From a virus: a DNA stretch of 29,115 nucleotides. This document shows, piece by piece, positions 14,947 to 22,543 of this stretch. Positions within the stretch are counted from its first letter, which is position 1. Every line of letters begins with the position of its first letter. The position numbers and the translations under genes were made by a program. The stretch is taken from positions 1 through 29,115 of IMG/VR virus record IMGVR_UViG_3300050821_004828; one strand, written 5' to 3'. The notes beneath the pieces are model-generated. The model did no database searches, had not been told where the DNA came from, and was given only the letters and a program-made list of their open reading frames with translations.

Positions 14947-15162
14947 TTAAGCGCTCCCGATCGCTACCCAAGGCGGATACCCGGTTACCCCCGGGGTCGG
15001 TAGATCCGGGATCGTTAGCGAGATCCCGTCGGCGAACCGGGTTACGTCGTAATAGCGCGGGTTCGCGTCGATTATCCGGTCGAGATAAAATTCGCTCCCG
15101 TATTCCCGAAGCGAGATTATATCGTACCAATCCCCGTCCCGCGTTTTAATCGTTTTCGGCAT
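14947..15162 (-). CDS. X: Tail protein X (LysM-like)
   Basis: A 71-residue protein of the P2 gpX family. The motif DGDWYDIISLREYGSEFYLD followed by IIDANPRY matches the LysM-like pattern 'D.wD.ia...YGse.y...l..aN'. It is probably bound near the baseplate hub or tube end. I chose the ATG at 15162, nine bases after the tape measure stop. A start further upstream at 15219 would overlap the tape measure gene by nearly 50 bases, and its first 19 residues do not look like the family. The leader is TAGAAAAAGCT, A-rich. Confidence 0.82.
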   Translation of the reverse strand: MPKTIKTRDGDWYDIISLREYGSEFYLDRIIDANPRYYDVTRFADGISLTIPDLPTPGVTGYPPWVAIGSA

Positions 15163-15170
15163 AGCTTTTT

Positions 15171-17483
15171 CTAGGTATAGGCGCGGCGTTCGTGCTCGAA
15201 GGCGGCGTCCTCGATCCACTTCGAGAAGTTCCGTTGGAGCGTCTCCGATAGTTCCGCGACGACCTCGGAGGTCGCGACGCCGGAAACCGAGATCGAGGGG
15301 GAGAAATTAAACGTATGCCCGCTGGAACCCATTCCCGAGAGAGCGTCCCGGCCTTTCGAGCCGGATAACGGAACGACCGCTTCCGGTCCCGACTCTCCGA
15401 GCCAGGAGAGGATCTTCTTCGAGACGATTCCCCCGGCGGCGAGGTGGAAGACGTCCTCGTTCATGGGGTTCTTCGATCCCGAGCGGTCGGCGAACCGGAC
15501 CGTTTGGCCTCGCGTATCGGTAAAAACGTCCCCGGGCTGGACGCCGTAGCGGGCCTGGGCTCCGTAGCCGAGCGCGACGTCGCCTTCCCGGAGCGGGTTT
15601 AGATAGCTCCACGCTCCCCGCCGGTTGTAGGAGTTTATATCCCAATCCGGCGAGCCGGGAGGATCGATCCTCGGCCCGTATTCGGTATAAAAGATTCCCC
15701 CCACGTTCCCCGTAAACCCGGCTCCGCCGCCCGCTCCGGTCGGCCCCATCCGGGTCGCGTCGAATAGCTCGTGCCCGTACGCATTGGGATTGGCTGGATC
15801 GATCCCGAGCGCCGAAAAGGTACTCGCTAAAATATCGAGCGTATTGGTATTGCGCTTATGAGGGACGATACTTTCCGGACCCGCTTCGCCGATTAGGCCG
15901 ACCTGGGGGACGTTAATAACTCCGCCGGTCGCGAAGCCGGAGGTTTTAAAAGGCTTTAGATTAGGCGTAGCGTTGCTTTTCGGAAGAGCCCCCGAATCTT
16001 CCAGCTCTTTTCTAAGCTTCGCCGCCTCCTCGGGATTACCTTGCGGAAGGTAACTCGCTAGCGTATTCGCTATCCGGGTCGCCGCATTGGCTAAATCGAC
16101 GACCGCTTTCTGCATCGTCTCCCAGGAGACTTTAACCATACTGGCCGTAATTTGCCCTAAGTTAATCGCCGCTTTACCTAGATTTTCCGAAATCGTAACC
16201 ATAGTCTCGACGAACTGAGACATGTTCTTCGCTCCCGGCTGTTCGTCGACGGTAACCCCGTAGCCGATGTCGATGCGGCGAGCCCCCCGCTTCTTTATCT
16301 CGTCCCGCCAGAGATTAAACTCGTTCCCGATCCGCTTCCAACTATCCCCGGCCCAAGTAACGAAACCGTCCCACCCGGCTTTTAAGGCCGGGATAACGTC
16401 CGTATTCCAAGCCTTTATTATCCGTTCCCCGAGATTAAGCTTCGCCCACGTCGGATCGTCTGGAGAGAAGACTTTCTTCATCTCCAAGTCGAGATCGTGC
16501 ACTAACCCCTTTACGACCTCCATCGGCGCTTTCAGGTAATCGTTAATCGCCGTCGCGATCGTCTTTAAGACCGGGATAAAGGCTAACCCTAGCTCTTCGG
16601 AAACGATTTCCCCTTGGGTCTGTATATCGGCTAAAGGCTCTCCGGCCTCTTTTAACGCCGCCCCGGTTTTTACCCCGAGCCCCATCTTCTCGGCGATTAA
16701 AGGCTGCTCCCGGATCATCGCCTCCACGTCGGTCATTCCCCCGAACTCCCTTACGAGAAGGGCTTCCTTCTGGGCCCGGGACATCGTCTGGAGGTCTTTA
16801 ACGCTCTGGAGCTGTAGCTCGCTAATTAATTCCGGCGGGATCCGGCCTTTCGGCAGGTTTATCATCGTCGCCCACTTGGCCGCCTGTTCCGCCGCCGCTT
16901 CCGGATTAATTTCGAGACTGCCGGTGGCGTGGACCTGCTTCTCGATAACCGCCTGGATTAAAGCGTTACTGGCCTGGATGCGTTGTTTCATAAACGCCTC
17001 CTGGATCGACCGCGTCATTCCCCTCCCGTAAATCGGGCCTTCTTTACCGGTAAAGCGGCTAAGGGTGTGTTCGCTCTGGCTCTTAAAGAACGCGTCCCAC
17101 GCCTTCGTCTTACTAACCCCGACGACGTCCGCGATCGTCGCCTTAAAAGCGGCGGCTGCTTCCCGGGCTCCCTTAAACTTGTCGATGGCGGTCTGGAGCG
17201 TATCGCCGATCGTCGAGAGCCCCTTAAAGGCGATCGAGATCCCGAGCAGCGGGAGCATCATATCCTTTAAGGCGACCGCTAACTCCTTACTCTTATTCGC
17301 GACCTCCATTAGCCCCTTCTTCATCCCGTCGGTCGTCTTCTTCGCTTCCGCGCCGACCTTCTTCTCCTGCGTTACGGTCTTCCCGAGTTCGGAGTTAAAC
17401 TTCATTAAATCCCGGAGAAGGGCGGCGTCCATTTTACCGTTTATGGTAATGGAAGTCTGGAAGGTCGTATCGGCGGCGGCCAT
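15171..17483 (-). CDS. T: Tail tape measure protein
   Basis: A 770-residue protein directly after the tail assembly chaperone pair and the largest gene of the tail block, both typical of tape measures. The N-terminal 65 residues are charged and helical; residues 68-95 are hydrophobic (MMLPLLGISIAFKGL). Two Gly-rich segments near residues 529 and 694 carry GLIGEAGPESIVP and SWLGESGPEAVVP, a motif found in many tape measures. At about 0.15 nm per residue the tail would be near 115 nm long, an estimate from the known ruler relation. It starts after TAAAAAT with no Shine-Dalgarno. No muramidase or peptidase domain is seen. Confidence 0.85.
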   Translation of the reverse strand: MAAADTTFQTSITINGKMDAALLRDLMKFNSELGKTVTQEKKVGAEAKKTTDGMKKGLMEVANKSKELAVALKDMMLPLLGISIAFKGLSTIGDTLQTAIDKFKGAREAAAAFKATIADVVGVSKTKAWDAFFKSQSEHTLSRFTGKEGPIYGRGMTRSIQEAFMKQRIQASNALIQAVIEKQVHATGSLEINPEAAAEQAAKWATMINLPKGRIPPELISELQLQSVKDLQTMSRAQKEALLVREFGGMTDVEAMIREQPLIAEKMGLGVKTGAALKEAGEPLADIQTQGEIVSEELGLAFIPVLKTIATAINDYLKAPMEVVKGLVHDLDLEMKKVFSPDDPTWAKLNLGERIIKAWNTDVIPALKAGWDGFVTWAGDSWKRIGNEFNLWRDEIKKRGARRIDIGYGVTVDEQPGAKNMSQFVETMVTISENLGKAAINLGQITASMVKVSWETMQKAVVDLANAATRIANTLASYLPQGNPEEAAKLRKELEDSGALPKSNATPNLKPFKTSGFATGGVINVPQVGLIGEAGPESIVPHKRNTNTLDILASTFSALGIDPANPNAYGHELFDATRMGPTGAGGGAGFTGNVGGIFYTEYGPRIDPPGSPDWDINSYNRRGAWSYLNPLREGDVALGYGAQARYGVQPGDVFTDTRGQTVRFADRSGSKNPMNEDVFHLAAGGIVSKKILSWLGESGPEAVVPLSGSKGRDALSGMGSSGHTFNFSPSISVSGVATSEVVAELSETLQRNFSKWIEDAAFEHERRAYT

Positions 17484-17487
17484 ATTT

Positions 17488-17700
17488 TTAGTAAGAGTTA
17501 ATTATCTCGCTCTCAATATTTATCGCTTCGTCGGGGTTCGGCGGCTTCTGGACGGCGCTAACGTCCTCGGCCCATTCGAGTAAATCGCCGTAAGTGCATT
17601 CGTTATAGAGTTGTAAGGCCGAGCTATAGGTCGCCGTCGCGAGTCGGATACATAATCTCCGGACCAGGCTCTCGCTTATCATCCGGTCCGGATCTATTCC
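17488..17700 (-). CDS. Tail assembly chaperone, -1 frame extension (E'-like)
   Basis: This reading frame is -1 relative to the 151-residue upstream gene and is open across that gene's stop. After slippage on the G run, translation would continue as GIDPDRMISES and run for 70 residues to a TAA just before the tape measure gene, giving a 220-residue fusion. An ATG lies inside at 17682, but it has no ribosome binding site and would drop the first residues. The position between tube and tape measure is where P2 E/E' and lambda G/GT produce such fusions. The region is rich in helix-forming residues, as in known chaperone extensions. Confidence 0.7.
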   Translation of the reverse strand, partial: GIDPDRMISESLVRRLCIRLATATYSSALQLYNECTYGDLLEWAEDVSAVQKPPNPDEAINIESEIINSY

Positions 17701-18149
17701 CCCAGGATCGTTTTCATGCGGATCTTATAGAACTCGGTAAGCTGGAGGTAGGCGTTCCCGTTTAAACGATCGAAAAAGCCTTCGTCGAGATCGTTTATCC
17801 GGGCGAAAAGGAGGATTAGGTAATCGTTATCGAGGAAGTAGGATTCGCCCGGGATCGGCTTAAAGCGGGCCTTAAACTCCCGACCGATCGCCTTTAGATC
17901 CGCGCCTTTAAGCTTCGAGAGATCGATCGAGATGAACTCGACCGTCCGCCCCTGGTACTCGATCGGCGGATTAAGAAAGAAACCCGGCTCCCCGACATAT
18001 TTCGCTTTTAAAGCCTCGATCCGTTGTTTTTCCGCTTCCCCCTCTAACGGAGGAGGCGGCTCGTCCCCGTTCCCGGTCGCGACCGGAGCCGAAGGAACGA
18101 TTTCGAGGGTCGATTCGAGAGAGGGAGGCGGAGAAGCGCTCTTAGGCAT
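17694..18149 (-). CDS. Tail assembly chaperone (E-like)
   Basis: A 151-residue protein. The first 60 residues are Pro/Glu/Ala-rich and probably disordered. Residues 60-150 hold a compact domain with IEYQGRTVEFISIDLSKLKG, DYLILLFARINDLDEGFFDR and LNGNAYLQLTEFYKIRMKTI. It sits between the tail tube and tape measure genes, the standard place of the chaperone that coats the tape measure during tail assembly. It ends in CTG GGG GAA TAG, a likely -1 frameshift site. The leader has GAGAGGAGT touching the ATG and GGGTAGGT ten bases upstream. Confidence 0.7.
   Translation of the reverse strand: MPKSASPPPSLESTLEIVPSAPVATGNGDEPPPPLEGEAEKQRIEALKAKYVGEPGFFLNPPIEYQGRTVEFISIDLSKLKGADLKAIGREFKARFKPIPGESYFLDNDYLILLFARINDLDEGFFDRLNGNAYLQLTEFYKIRMKTILGE
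17697..17703 (-). other. Putative -1 frameshift site GGGGGAA before TAG
   Basis: On the minus strand the zero frame reads CTG GGG GAA TAG. A tRNA on GGG can slip one base back and still pair fully (GGG again), and the next codon becomes GGA. The stop lies directly after the heptamer, which would slow the ribosome on the site. Lambda uses the related G-GGA-AAG. I did not find an obvious strong stem just downstream. Confidence 0.6.
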
Positions 18150-18159
18150 ACTCCTCTCT

Positions 18160-18167
18160 ACCTACCC
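18160..18167 (-). promoter_or_regulatory. GGGTAGGT leader motif before the chaperone gene
   Basis: A one-mismatch form of GGGTAAGT, ten bases before the ATG of the 151-residue chaperone. Between the two lies AGAGAGGAGT, which holds a Shine-Dalgarno core closer to the start than usual. Confidence 0.3.
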
Positions 18168-18180
18168 GGACTAAAAAGGC

Positions 18181-18714
18181 TTAAGCGAACCCGAGAAGCG
18201 ACTTATCCGCCGCGAGAATATCTTTCCCATTAACGGTAAACTTGTAGGCGTAAAAGTCCCATTCCAGTACCTTCGACTCGTTTAGGTAGTAGGTAACCTG
18301 GTCGACCGTCATATCGACGTTCGAATCGGATTTTTCGCCGACCGTTAATTTTCCTGGGGTGGCGGTCTTTACGCCGTCGCAACGCATCGCGACCCGTAAC
18401 GCGTCGGTATACCGTTTCCCACTCGCAGGATCTTTTCCTTGAATCAATCCTCTGGCTTCAATTATATCGCCGTCGACGTCATAAAAACCGATAAACTCGG
18501 AGTCGGGGGTATGGAGCGAGATCTTAACCGAGAGATTCGAGAAATGGCCCGGGATCGAGACGTCCGATTTTCCCAGGAGGCCGCTTCCCGAAAGCTCCAT
18601 CGTTAAAGCGGTAAAGGTAGGCAGCTCCAAATCCGCAGCCCCCAAGTAGATCGTCGGGCTCCCGATTCGCCGGAGTGAGAAGTTACGGATTACCGTAGGA
18701 ACGCGAGTAGCCAT
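18181..18714 (-). CDS. FII: Major tail tube protein (FII-like)
   Basis: A 177-residue protein of the P2 FII tail tube family (P2 FII is about 172). The family pattern is clear: IYLGAADLELPTFTALTMEL, then GSGLLGKSDVSIPGHFSNLS, VKISLHTPD, and a final YYLNESKVLEWDFYAYKFTV. Stacked rings of this protein form the rigid inner tube through which DNA passes. The gene is next to the sheath gene, as in P2. Its leader is GGGTAAATAAGAAAT before ATG with no classic Shine-Dalgarno, although the product is needed in over a hundred copies. Confidence 0.88.
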   Translation of the reverse strand: MATRVPTVIRNFSLRRIGSPTIYLGAADLELPTFTALTMELSGSGLLGKSDVSIPGHFSNLSVKISLHTPDSEFIGFYDVDGDIIEARGLIQGKDPASGKRYTDALRVAMRCDGVKTATPGKLTVGEKSDSNVDMTVDQVTYYLNESKVLEWDFYAYKFTVNGKDILAADKSLLGFA

Positions 18715-18721
18715 ATTTCTT

Positions 18722-18729
18722 ATTTACCC
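18722..18729 (-). promoter_or_regulatory. GGGTAAAT leader motif before the tube gene
   Basis: A one-mismatch form of GGGTAAGT, seven bases before the tube protein ATG, in the 24-base gap behind the sheath gene. Confidence 0.3.
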
Positions 18730-18738
18730 GTTAAATTT

Positions 18739-20241
18739 TTAGGCGGGAGCGGTCGTATCGAGGATTAAGAGGAGCGCCGTCGGGTCGAGTTCGATGTCGA
18801 ATTCGATCCATTGCGCCGGCAAGGGGGGCATAACCGAGCAGTAGAAAATAGCGTGCCCCGCTTCTAGCTCCCCGATGTCGTTGTCCTGGCCCCGGAAACT
18901 AATTTCTCCCTTTAGGAGAGCGCCGACTTTTACGAGATGGTTAAACCAGCTCTGGACCGTTAGTTCCACGCTCTGGGCCCATCTGCGAGTCATGGGTTGA
19001 TCGACAAACTGAAAGGCGAGAATCGTGACGTTGTTCCTAATGTAGGAAACCATCCTTTTCGCTGAAATCCACATGACCGCCGGATCGCTAGATGCGGGGT
19101 AGATCGCGGTATAATTCCCCCACGAGTGCCAGCCGCCGATCCAGTTTAGGCCGGTATAGACCGCTTGGGCCGAGAGAAGGTCCGCCGCCGGTTTCGGCTG
19201 CTTAATTAGGGTCCCGTCCCGGAGGCATAACCGGGTCATCGGCAGTAGATTATTCGACGGCGAAGCGTAAGGGAGAAAATTATGCGAAATATCGACTTCG
19301 GCGAGCTGGACCGCCGCCTGGGTCGACATACCGATAATATGCTCGTCGAGCGCCGAGCAGGGCCAGCAGTAGATCTGCGAATCGCTTTCGATATTCGCCG
19401 CCGTCTTCCCGATTAAAACCTGGTCCTTACTACGGACCGTCGAGGTATCGGAGTTAATCGGCGCGATCGCGTAAAAGCATCCGTTCGGATTGCACCGGGC
19501 GTTCATGACGGCCGCAATTTCCGGGTCGGTATCCCACTTCGGAACCGAGATAACCGAGGGAACGGTTAAATAATCGTGGAAGACGGTCTCGATCGCCATT
19601 AGACCGGTGTACTCCCCAGTTTCGACGTCGTAGCCGCCTTCGATGTCTTCCCGGGTAACCATACTGGGATCGCCCTGGTTGTACGAAACCTGAACGGTCG
19701 AGTTGGCGGCGATTAAGCCGCTCGAAAGCCGGGTAATAACCGCGTTAAGATCGTCGTTGTAACCCAATACATAATCGACGCCGAGCGTGTAGGTAATCGA
19801 GTTCGCCGAGTCCGTTATAACGACCGTCCCGTAAGTAACGTCGGTATCGTCGATTACGATCGTGTCCTTGACGAAGGTAAGACTAAGCGGGCCGAAGGCG
19901 TGGAAATGCTTCCCGATCGGGTCGAAGACGTTATGATAAATGCTCCCGCCGATTCCCGCTCCGATTACCATCGACCGGTAAGCGTGCTCGCATAGGGTCC
20001 ACTTATTAAAGTCCTCGGCGATCGGGGAGACGCCGAGAAAGTGGGTCGTAAAGTCGGCCAAATCTTGCACGAGGACGTTAACCCGGACGCTCGACGCGAC
20101 CCCGGAACCGGCGATCGGGACCCGATGGACCGGGGCGCTTCCGACGACGAAATTCGTCGCCGAGTCGACCGCCTCCGTCGCCAGGATTTGAGTCGGTAGA
20201 ACGCGAGTCGAAACGCCGTGGACTTGAGTTAGAGTAGCCAT
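18739..20241 (-). CDS. FI: Tail sheath protein (FI-like)
   Basis: A 500-residue contractile sheath protein (P2 FI is about 396). The N-terminus (VHGVSTRVLPT) and the segment APVHRVPIAG are of the FI type. The C-terminal domain has the conserved order seen in sheaths: RMVSYIRNNVTILAFQFVDQP, then MTRRWAQSVELTVQSWFNHL, GALLKG and the strand-forming end. It surrounds the tube and contracts to drive the spike into the cell. The extra 100 residues are probably an insertion facing outward. The leader is GAAGAAGAAATAATTTCCT before ATG. A stretch at 18961-19080 uses codons that differ from the rest of the gene. Confidence 0.88.
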   Translation of the reverse strand: MATLTQVHGVSTRVLPTQILATEAVDSATNFVVGSAPVHRVPIAGSGVASSVRVNVLVQDLADFTTHFLGVSPIAEDFNKWTLCEHAYRSMVIGAGIGGSIYHNVFDPIGKHFHAFGPLSLTFVKDTIVIDDTDVTYGTVVITDSANSITYTLGVDYVLGYNDDLNAVITRLSSGLIAANSTVQVSYNQGDPSMVTREDIEGGYDVETGEYTGLMAIETVFHDYLTVPSVISVPKWDTDPEIAAVMNARCNPNGCFYAIAPINSDTSTVRSKDQVLIGKTAANIESDSQIYCWPCSALDEHIIGMSTQAAVQLAEVDISHNFLPYASPSNNLLPMTRLCLRDGTLIKQPKPAADLLSAQAVYTGLNWIGGWHSWGNYTAIYPASSDPAVMWISAKRMVSYIRNNVTILAFQFVDQPMTRRWAQSVELTVQSWFNHLVKVGALLKGEISFRGQDNDIGELEAGHAIFYCSVMPPLPAQWIEFDIELDPTALLLILDTTAPA

Positions 20242-20247
20242 AGGAAA

Positions 20248-20508
20248 TTATTTCTTCTTCTTCGTCGGGACGAGGAGCGTTTGGAAATGGTTGTAGATCT
20301 GGCGTTGCGGCGACCCGGCGTTTTTTAGGGCGCGCATCGTCTCCGAAAGTTCCCGAGGCGCGATAAAGAGAGAGGCGAAACCGGGATGCTTCGCGATAAT
20401 CCCCCGGATCGTCGCCGGTAACCCGTTATTGAATTGGACGTACGGGAAGAGCCCGATCGGCGGCTTAAGGTACGGACCTACGTAAATTTTACTCTCGGCG
20501 GCGGCCAT
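20248..20508 (-). CDS. Unknown 86-residue protein upstream of the sheath
   Basis: I do not recognise this protein. It is basic and ends in four Lys. The middle reads as one hydrophobic strand-rich part (PPIGLFPYVQFNNGLP) and one helical part (PRELSETMRALKNAGSPQRQ). It lies six bases before the sheath gene, where contractile-tailed phages often carry small tail or neck accessory proteins. No signal peptide or Cys is present. A role in sheath or neck assembly is inferred only from place. Confidence 0.5.
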   Translation of the reverse strand: MAAAESKIYVGPYLKPPIGLFPYVQFNNGLPATIRGIIAKHPGFASLFIAPRELSETMRALKNAGSPQRQIYNHFQTLLVPTKKKK

Positions 20509-20517
20509 CTCTTAAAG

Positions 20518-20525
20518 ACTTACCC
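20518..20525 (-). promoter_or_regulatory. GGGTAAGT leader motif before the 86-residue gene
   Basis: An exact GGGTAAGT, nine bases before the ATG. It sits in a 37-base gap, preceded by a G-rich stretch. No other ribosome binding site is seen here except TAAGAG next to the ATG. Confidence 0.45.
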
Positions 20526-20545
20526 GCCGAGCCCCCGAGACGGCG

Positions 20546-21232
20546 CTAGGCGCGGTCGTCGTCGGTTATAACTAAGTCGGTCCCGGGCGTCGACCGGACG
20601 ACGAGAGCCCCGTCGAAGAGAAAATTGTTATCGCGAATATCGGCGTCGACGCTCGACGAGCTATCGGGCGGCGGCCCCATCTTATAGCTCATTTCGATCG
20701 TCGTAACGAAATAGTTGTTATGCCCGCTCGCGACGTTCTTCCACTCCGTCGTCCCCGTCATCTCGTACTTTTCTTGTAAAAGGCGGAACTGGAGGAGCTT
20801 AAAATAGATCATCTCCTTCAGATACTTCGCGTCGGAATAACCGCTAAAATCGGGCGCGTCGTCCCAGAGGGTTACGACGATCTTAACCGCGATCTCGTAC
20901 TCGCCCTCTTTCGACCCGAGTTCGAGCTTCCCGGAGACTCCCTCGACGAGGACCGAAGGGGCGCTCGGCGGATCGAGAAGCCCGTCCGGCGAGAGAAGGC
21001 TACTGGGAATGTATCCGGCATAAACCGGCGGCGTAATATAATTAACGAGGACGCCGTCCGGATCGTTCGGATCGGTCGCCGGGCTCTTATAGGTCTTATC
21101 CCCGATCCAAGCCGTTATCGAGTCGACTAAGGCCCTTTCCAGGCCTTCTACGTCGTCGCTATACCACCGTTTACCGATGTCCCCTTCGCGAGGGATCGTA
21201 ACCGTACCGTTTCCGCTCTTCGCCGCTTTCAT
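20546..21232 (-). CDS. Probable tail terminator or neck protein
   Basis: A 228-residue protein placed between the Z-like gene and the sheath block, where P2- and lambda-like phages encode the tail completion or terminator protein. The N-terminal part (YSDDVEGLERALVDSITAWI) and the following IAVKIVVTLWDD, YLKEMIYFKLLQFRLLQEKY and NNYFVTTIEMSYKMG give an alpha/beta pattern. The end is acidic (ITDDDRA). Terminators bind the last tube ring and the head connector; that role is inferred from position and size, not from a clear motif. The ATG overlaps the upstream TGA (ATGA), so translation is probably coupled. Confidence 0.45.
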   Translation of the reverse strand: MKAAKSGNGTVTIPREGDIGKRWYSDDVEGLERALVDSITAWIGDKTYKSPATDPNDPDGVLVNYITPPVYAGYIPSSLLSPDGLLDPPSAPSVLVEGVSGKLELGSKEGEYEIAVKIVVTLWDDAPDFSGYSDAKYLKEMIYFKLLQFRLLQEKYEMTGTTEWKNVASGHNNYFVTTIEMSYKMGPPPDSSSSVDADIRDNNFLFDGALVVRSTPGTDLVITDDDRA

Positions 21233-21837
21233 CTCGGTAAATTCCCGAACGCCTTCTTCATCTCCAGATCCGTTAACCGCCTAAATTCCTTATCGAACTC
21301 GTTCTTCCCGATCTCCTCTAGCTTCTTCCGGACCGTTTCCCCGGCGAGCATACTCGCCGCGCTAACGTCCGAACGGAGCTTCGCGAACGGGTACCGCTTC
21401 TTCCCGCGCCGGGCGAAAACCCCGATAAACCCGCTCGGCATCCTCGCGACGAAGGCCCTCGGATCGCTCGTCGGAAGTTTCGCCGAAACCCCGGGCCCAA
21501 TTTGTACCGAGACCGCCCCGCCCGCTCTCCCTCCGGCGAAAGGCTTCGAAGGACTAAATTTAAACGAGCTTAGAAAGAGATTTTTCCCGGTCGCGACGAG
21601 TCCCCCTTTAAGATTCGACGGGTTCGCCCGGATCTTCTTGGTCGCCCGGCTAAAATACTTCATCTTCGTAAAGTATTCCGGTTTAACAACCTTCCAAGCT
21701 TCCGTATACATCCGGTCGACGGCGTGGTTAATGGAGCGGGAAGTTACGCTCGGGATCTTCTCCGGAAGGCTATTAAGGCCCGCCGCGAGCGCTTTTAGGC
21801 CGCGTAGATCGATATTAAACGCGGAATTCTCGGCCAT
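21229..21837 (-). CDS. Minor tail protein Z-like
   Basis: A 202-residue basic protein resembling lambda gpZ/prophage minor tail protein Z. Features are the opening FNIDLRGLKALAAGLNSLPE, the helix INHAVDRMYTEAWKVVKPEYF, the basic run RATKKIRANPSNLKGGL, and a late GFIGVFARRGKKRYPFAKLR. In lambda, Z acts at the tail-head junction to make tails functional. Here it keeps the lambda-like order (head-tail joining, Z, terminator), which supports the call. It starts one base after the upstream TAA (TAATATG) and ends in an overlap with the next gene. Confidence 0.65.
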   Translation of the reverse strand: MAENSAFNIDLRGLKALAAGLNSLPEKIPSVTSRSINHAVDRMYTEAWKVVKPEYFTKMKYFSRATKKIRANPSNLKGGLVATGKNLFLSSFKFSPSKPFAGGRAGGAVSVQIGPGVSAKLPTSDPRAFVARMPSGFIGVFARRGKKRYPFAKLRSDVSAASMLAGETVRKKLEEIGKNEFDKEFRRLTDLEMKKAFGNLPR

Positions 21838-21838
21838 A

Positions 21839-22186
21839 TTAAGGGACGTTCTTCGCGAGCTTTATCGAATAGACGCCGTAATCGACGAGGACCTCGACGA
21901 CTTGCCACTTATTCCCGGCGGGACTCTCTAGGACCGAGGTATAGGGGCGGGGCCGGGTCGGGAAATCGTCCGCCCGGAGGGTAACTAAGACGTCGGCCTT
22001 AAAATAGACTCCGTTCGGGCTTAGAGCGACCGTCTCGTCGGTATTCTCCCCCGTCGACCAGATACAGTCGATTACCGTCGTAACCGGGGTCCCGGTAACG
22101 TCGAGCGTTAGGAATTCCCTAGTACACCCGGCGTCAATTAAGAGCTGTTCGAAACCGGCCCGTTGCTGCGTATCGAAAGCGTTCAT
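21839..22186 (-). CDS. Head-tail joining protein (lambda FII-like place)
   Basis: A 115-residue protein in the place of the lambda-type head-tail joining protein: after the capsid block and before Z. It begins MNAFDTQQRAGFEQLLIDAG, typical of short neck proteins with an N-terminal helix, and continues as a beta barrel-like chain (PVTTVIDCIW, GVYFKADVLVTL, KWQVVEVLVDYGVYSIKL). The match is by shape and place, so the call is moderate. It lies beyond a terminator-like hairpin, with the recurring GCGGTAAGT word 14 bases before the ATG. Confidence 0.5.
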   Translation of the reverse strand: MNAFDTQQRAGFEQLLIDAGCTREFLTLDVTGTPVTTVIDCIWSTGENTDETVALSPNGVYFKADVLVTLRADDFPTRPRPYTSVLESPAGNKWQVVEVLVDYGVYSIKLAKNVP

Positions 22187-22200
22187 CTCGTCGCTTCTAG

Positions 22201-22208
22201 ACTTACCG
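22201..22208 (-). promoter_or_regulatory. CGGTAAGT leader motif before the joining protein
   Basis: CGGTAAGT on the minus strand, 14 bases before the ATG of the 115-residue gene, close behind the hairpin of the 93-base gap. Confidence 0.35.
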
Positions 22209-22215
22209 CCTCGCC

Positions 22216-22258
22216 GGAAAAGGAAAGACGGCGGGTACTAATTACTTCGCCGCCGTCT
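22216..22258 (-). terminator. Terminator-like hairpin behind the capsid block
   Basis: On the minus strand a nine-pair perfect stem (AGACGGCGG at 22258-22250 pairing with CCGCCGTCT at 22234-22226) has a 15-base loop and is followed by TTCCTTTTCC. It looks like an intrinsic terminator with an imperfect T tract. It lies in the 93-base gap between the 78-residue gene and the head-tail joining gene. It may act as a partial stop that keeps capsid mRNA more abundant than downstream mRNA, or protect the capsid message from 3' decay. Confidence 0.5.
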
Positions 22259-22279
22259 ACCGGGACTAGAAAGGAGATT

Positions 22280-22516
22280 TTAGTAAGTCCCGAGATTATG
22301 AGGATACCGGGCGACGTACTTATGGACCGGGAAATTTTCGGTCCAGACTTCAACTTTCGTCGTATAACCGCTACCGGATCCGGAAACGATACCCGCTACG
22401 TAACTCTTCGCGTAGGCCATCTGAGTATTTAGGGGAGTCTCCGGCCCGTACACTTGGGTCGCGGGGGCGTACCCACTCGCCGTACCCAGATACTGTAACG
22501 TAAGGCCGCGTCGCAT
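22280..22516 (-). CDS. Unknown 78-residue protein after the capsid gene
   Basis: I do not recognise this protein. It is Gly/Ser/Tyr-rich (LQYLGTASGYAPATQVYG, VSGSGSGYTTKVEVW) and ends PHNLGTY, with little predicted helix. The position just after the major capsid gene is that of head-decoration or FI-type accessory proteins, which is the best guess. Its leader is CCTCCTAAAAATTTT before ATG; the CCTCC is on the wrong strand to serve as a Shine-Dalgarno. A terminator-like hairpin follows it. Confidence 0.5.
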   Translation of the reverse strand: MRRGLTLQYLGTASGYAPATQVYGPETPLNTQMAYAKSYVAGIVSGSGSGYTTKVEVWTENFPVHKYVARYPHNLGTY

Positions 22517-22543
22517 AAAATTTTTAGGAGGGAAGAGAAGAAA

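Noticed and set aside
15163-15219. Longer start for tail protein X
   Set aside because: The extra 19 residues are basic and unlike the family, and they overlap the tape measure gene. The ATG at 15162 fits the family length.
17488-17682. The 64-residue frame as an independent gene
   Set aside because: Its ATG has no ribosome binding site, the frame is open further upstream in the -1 register across the chaperone stop, and the place matches a known frameshift site, so an extension is more likely.
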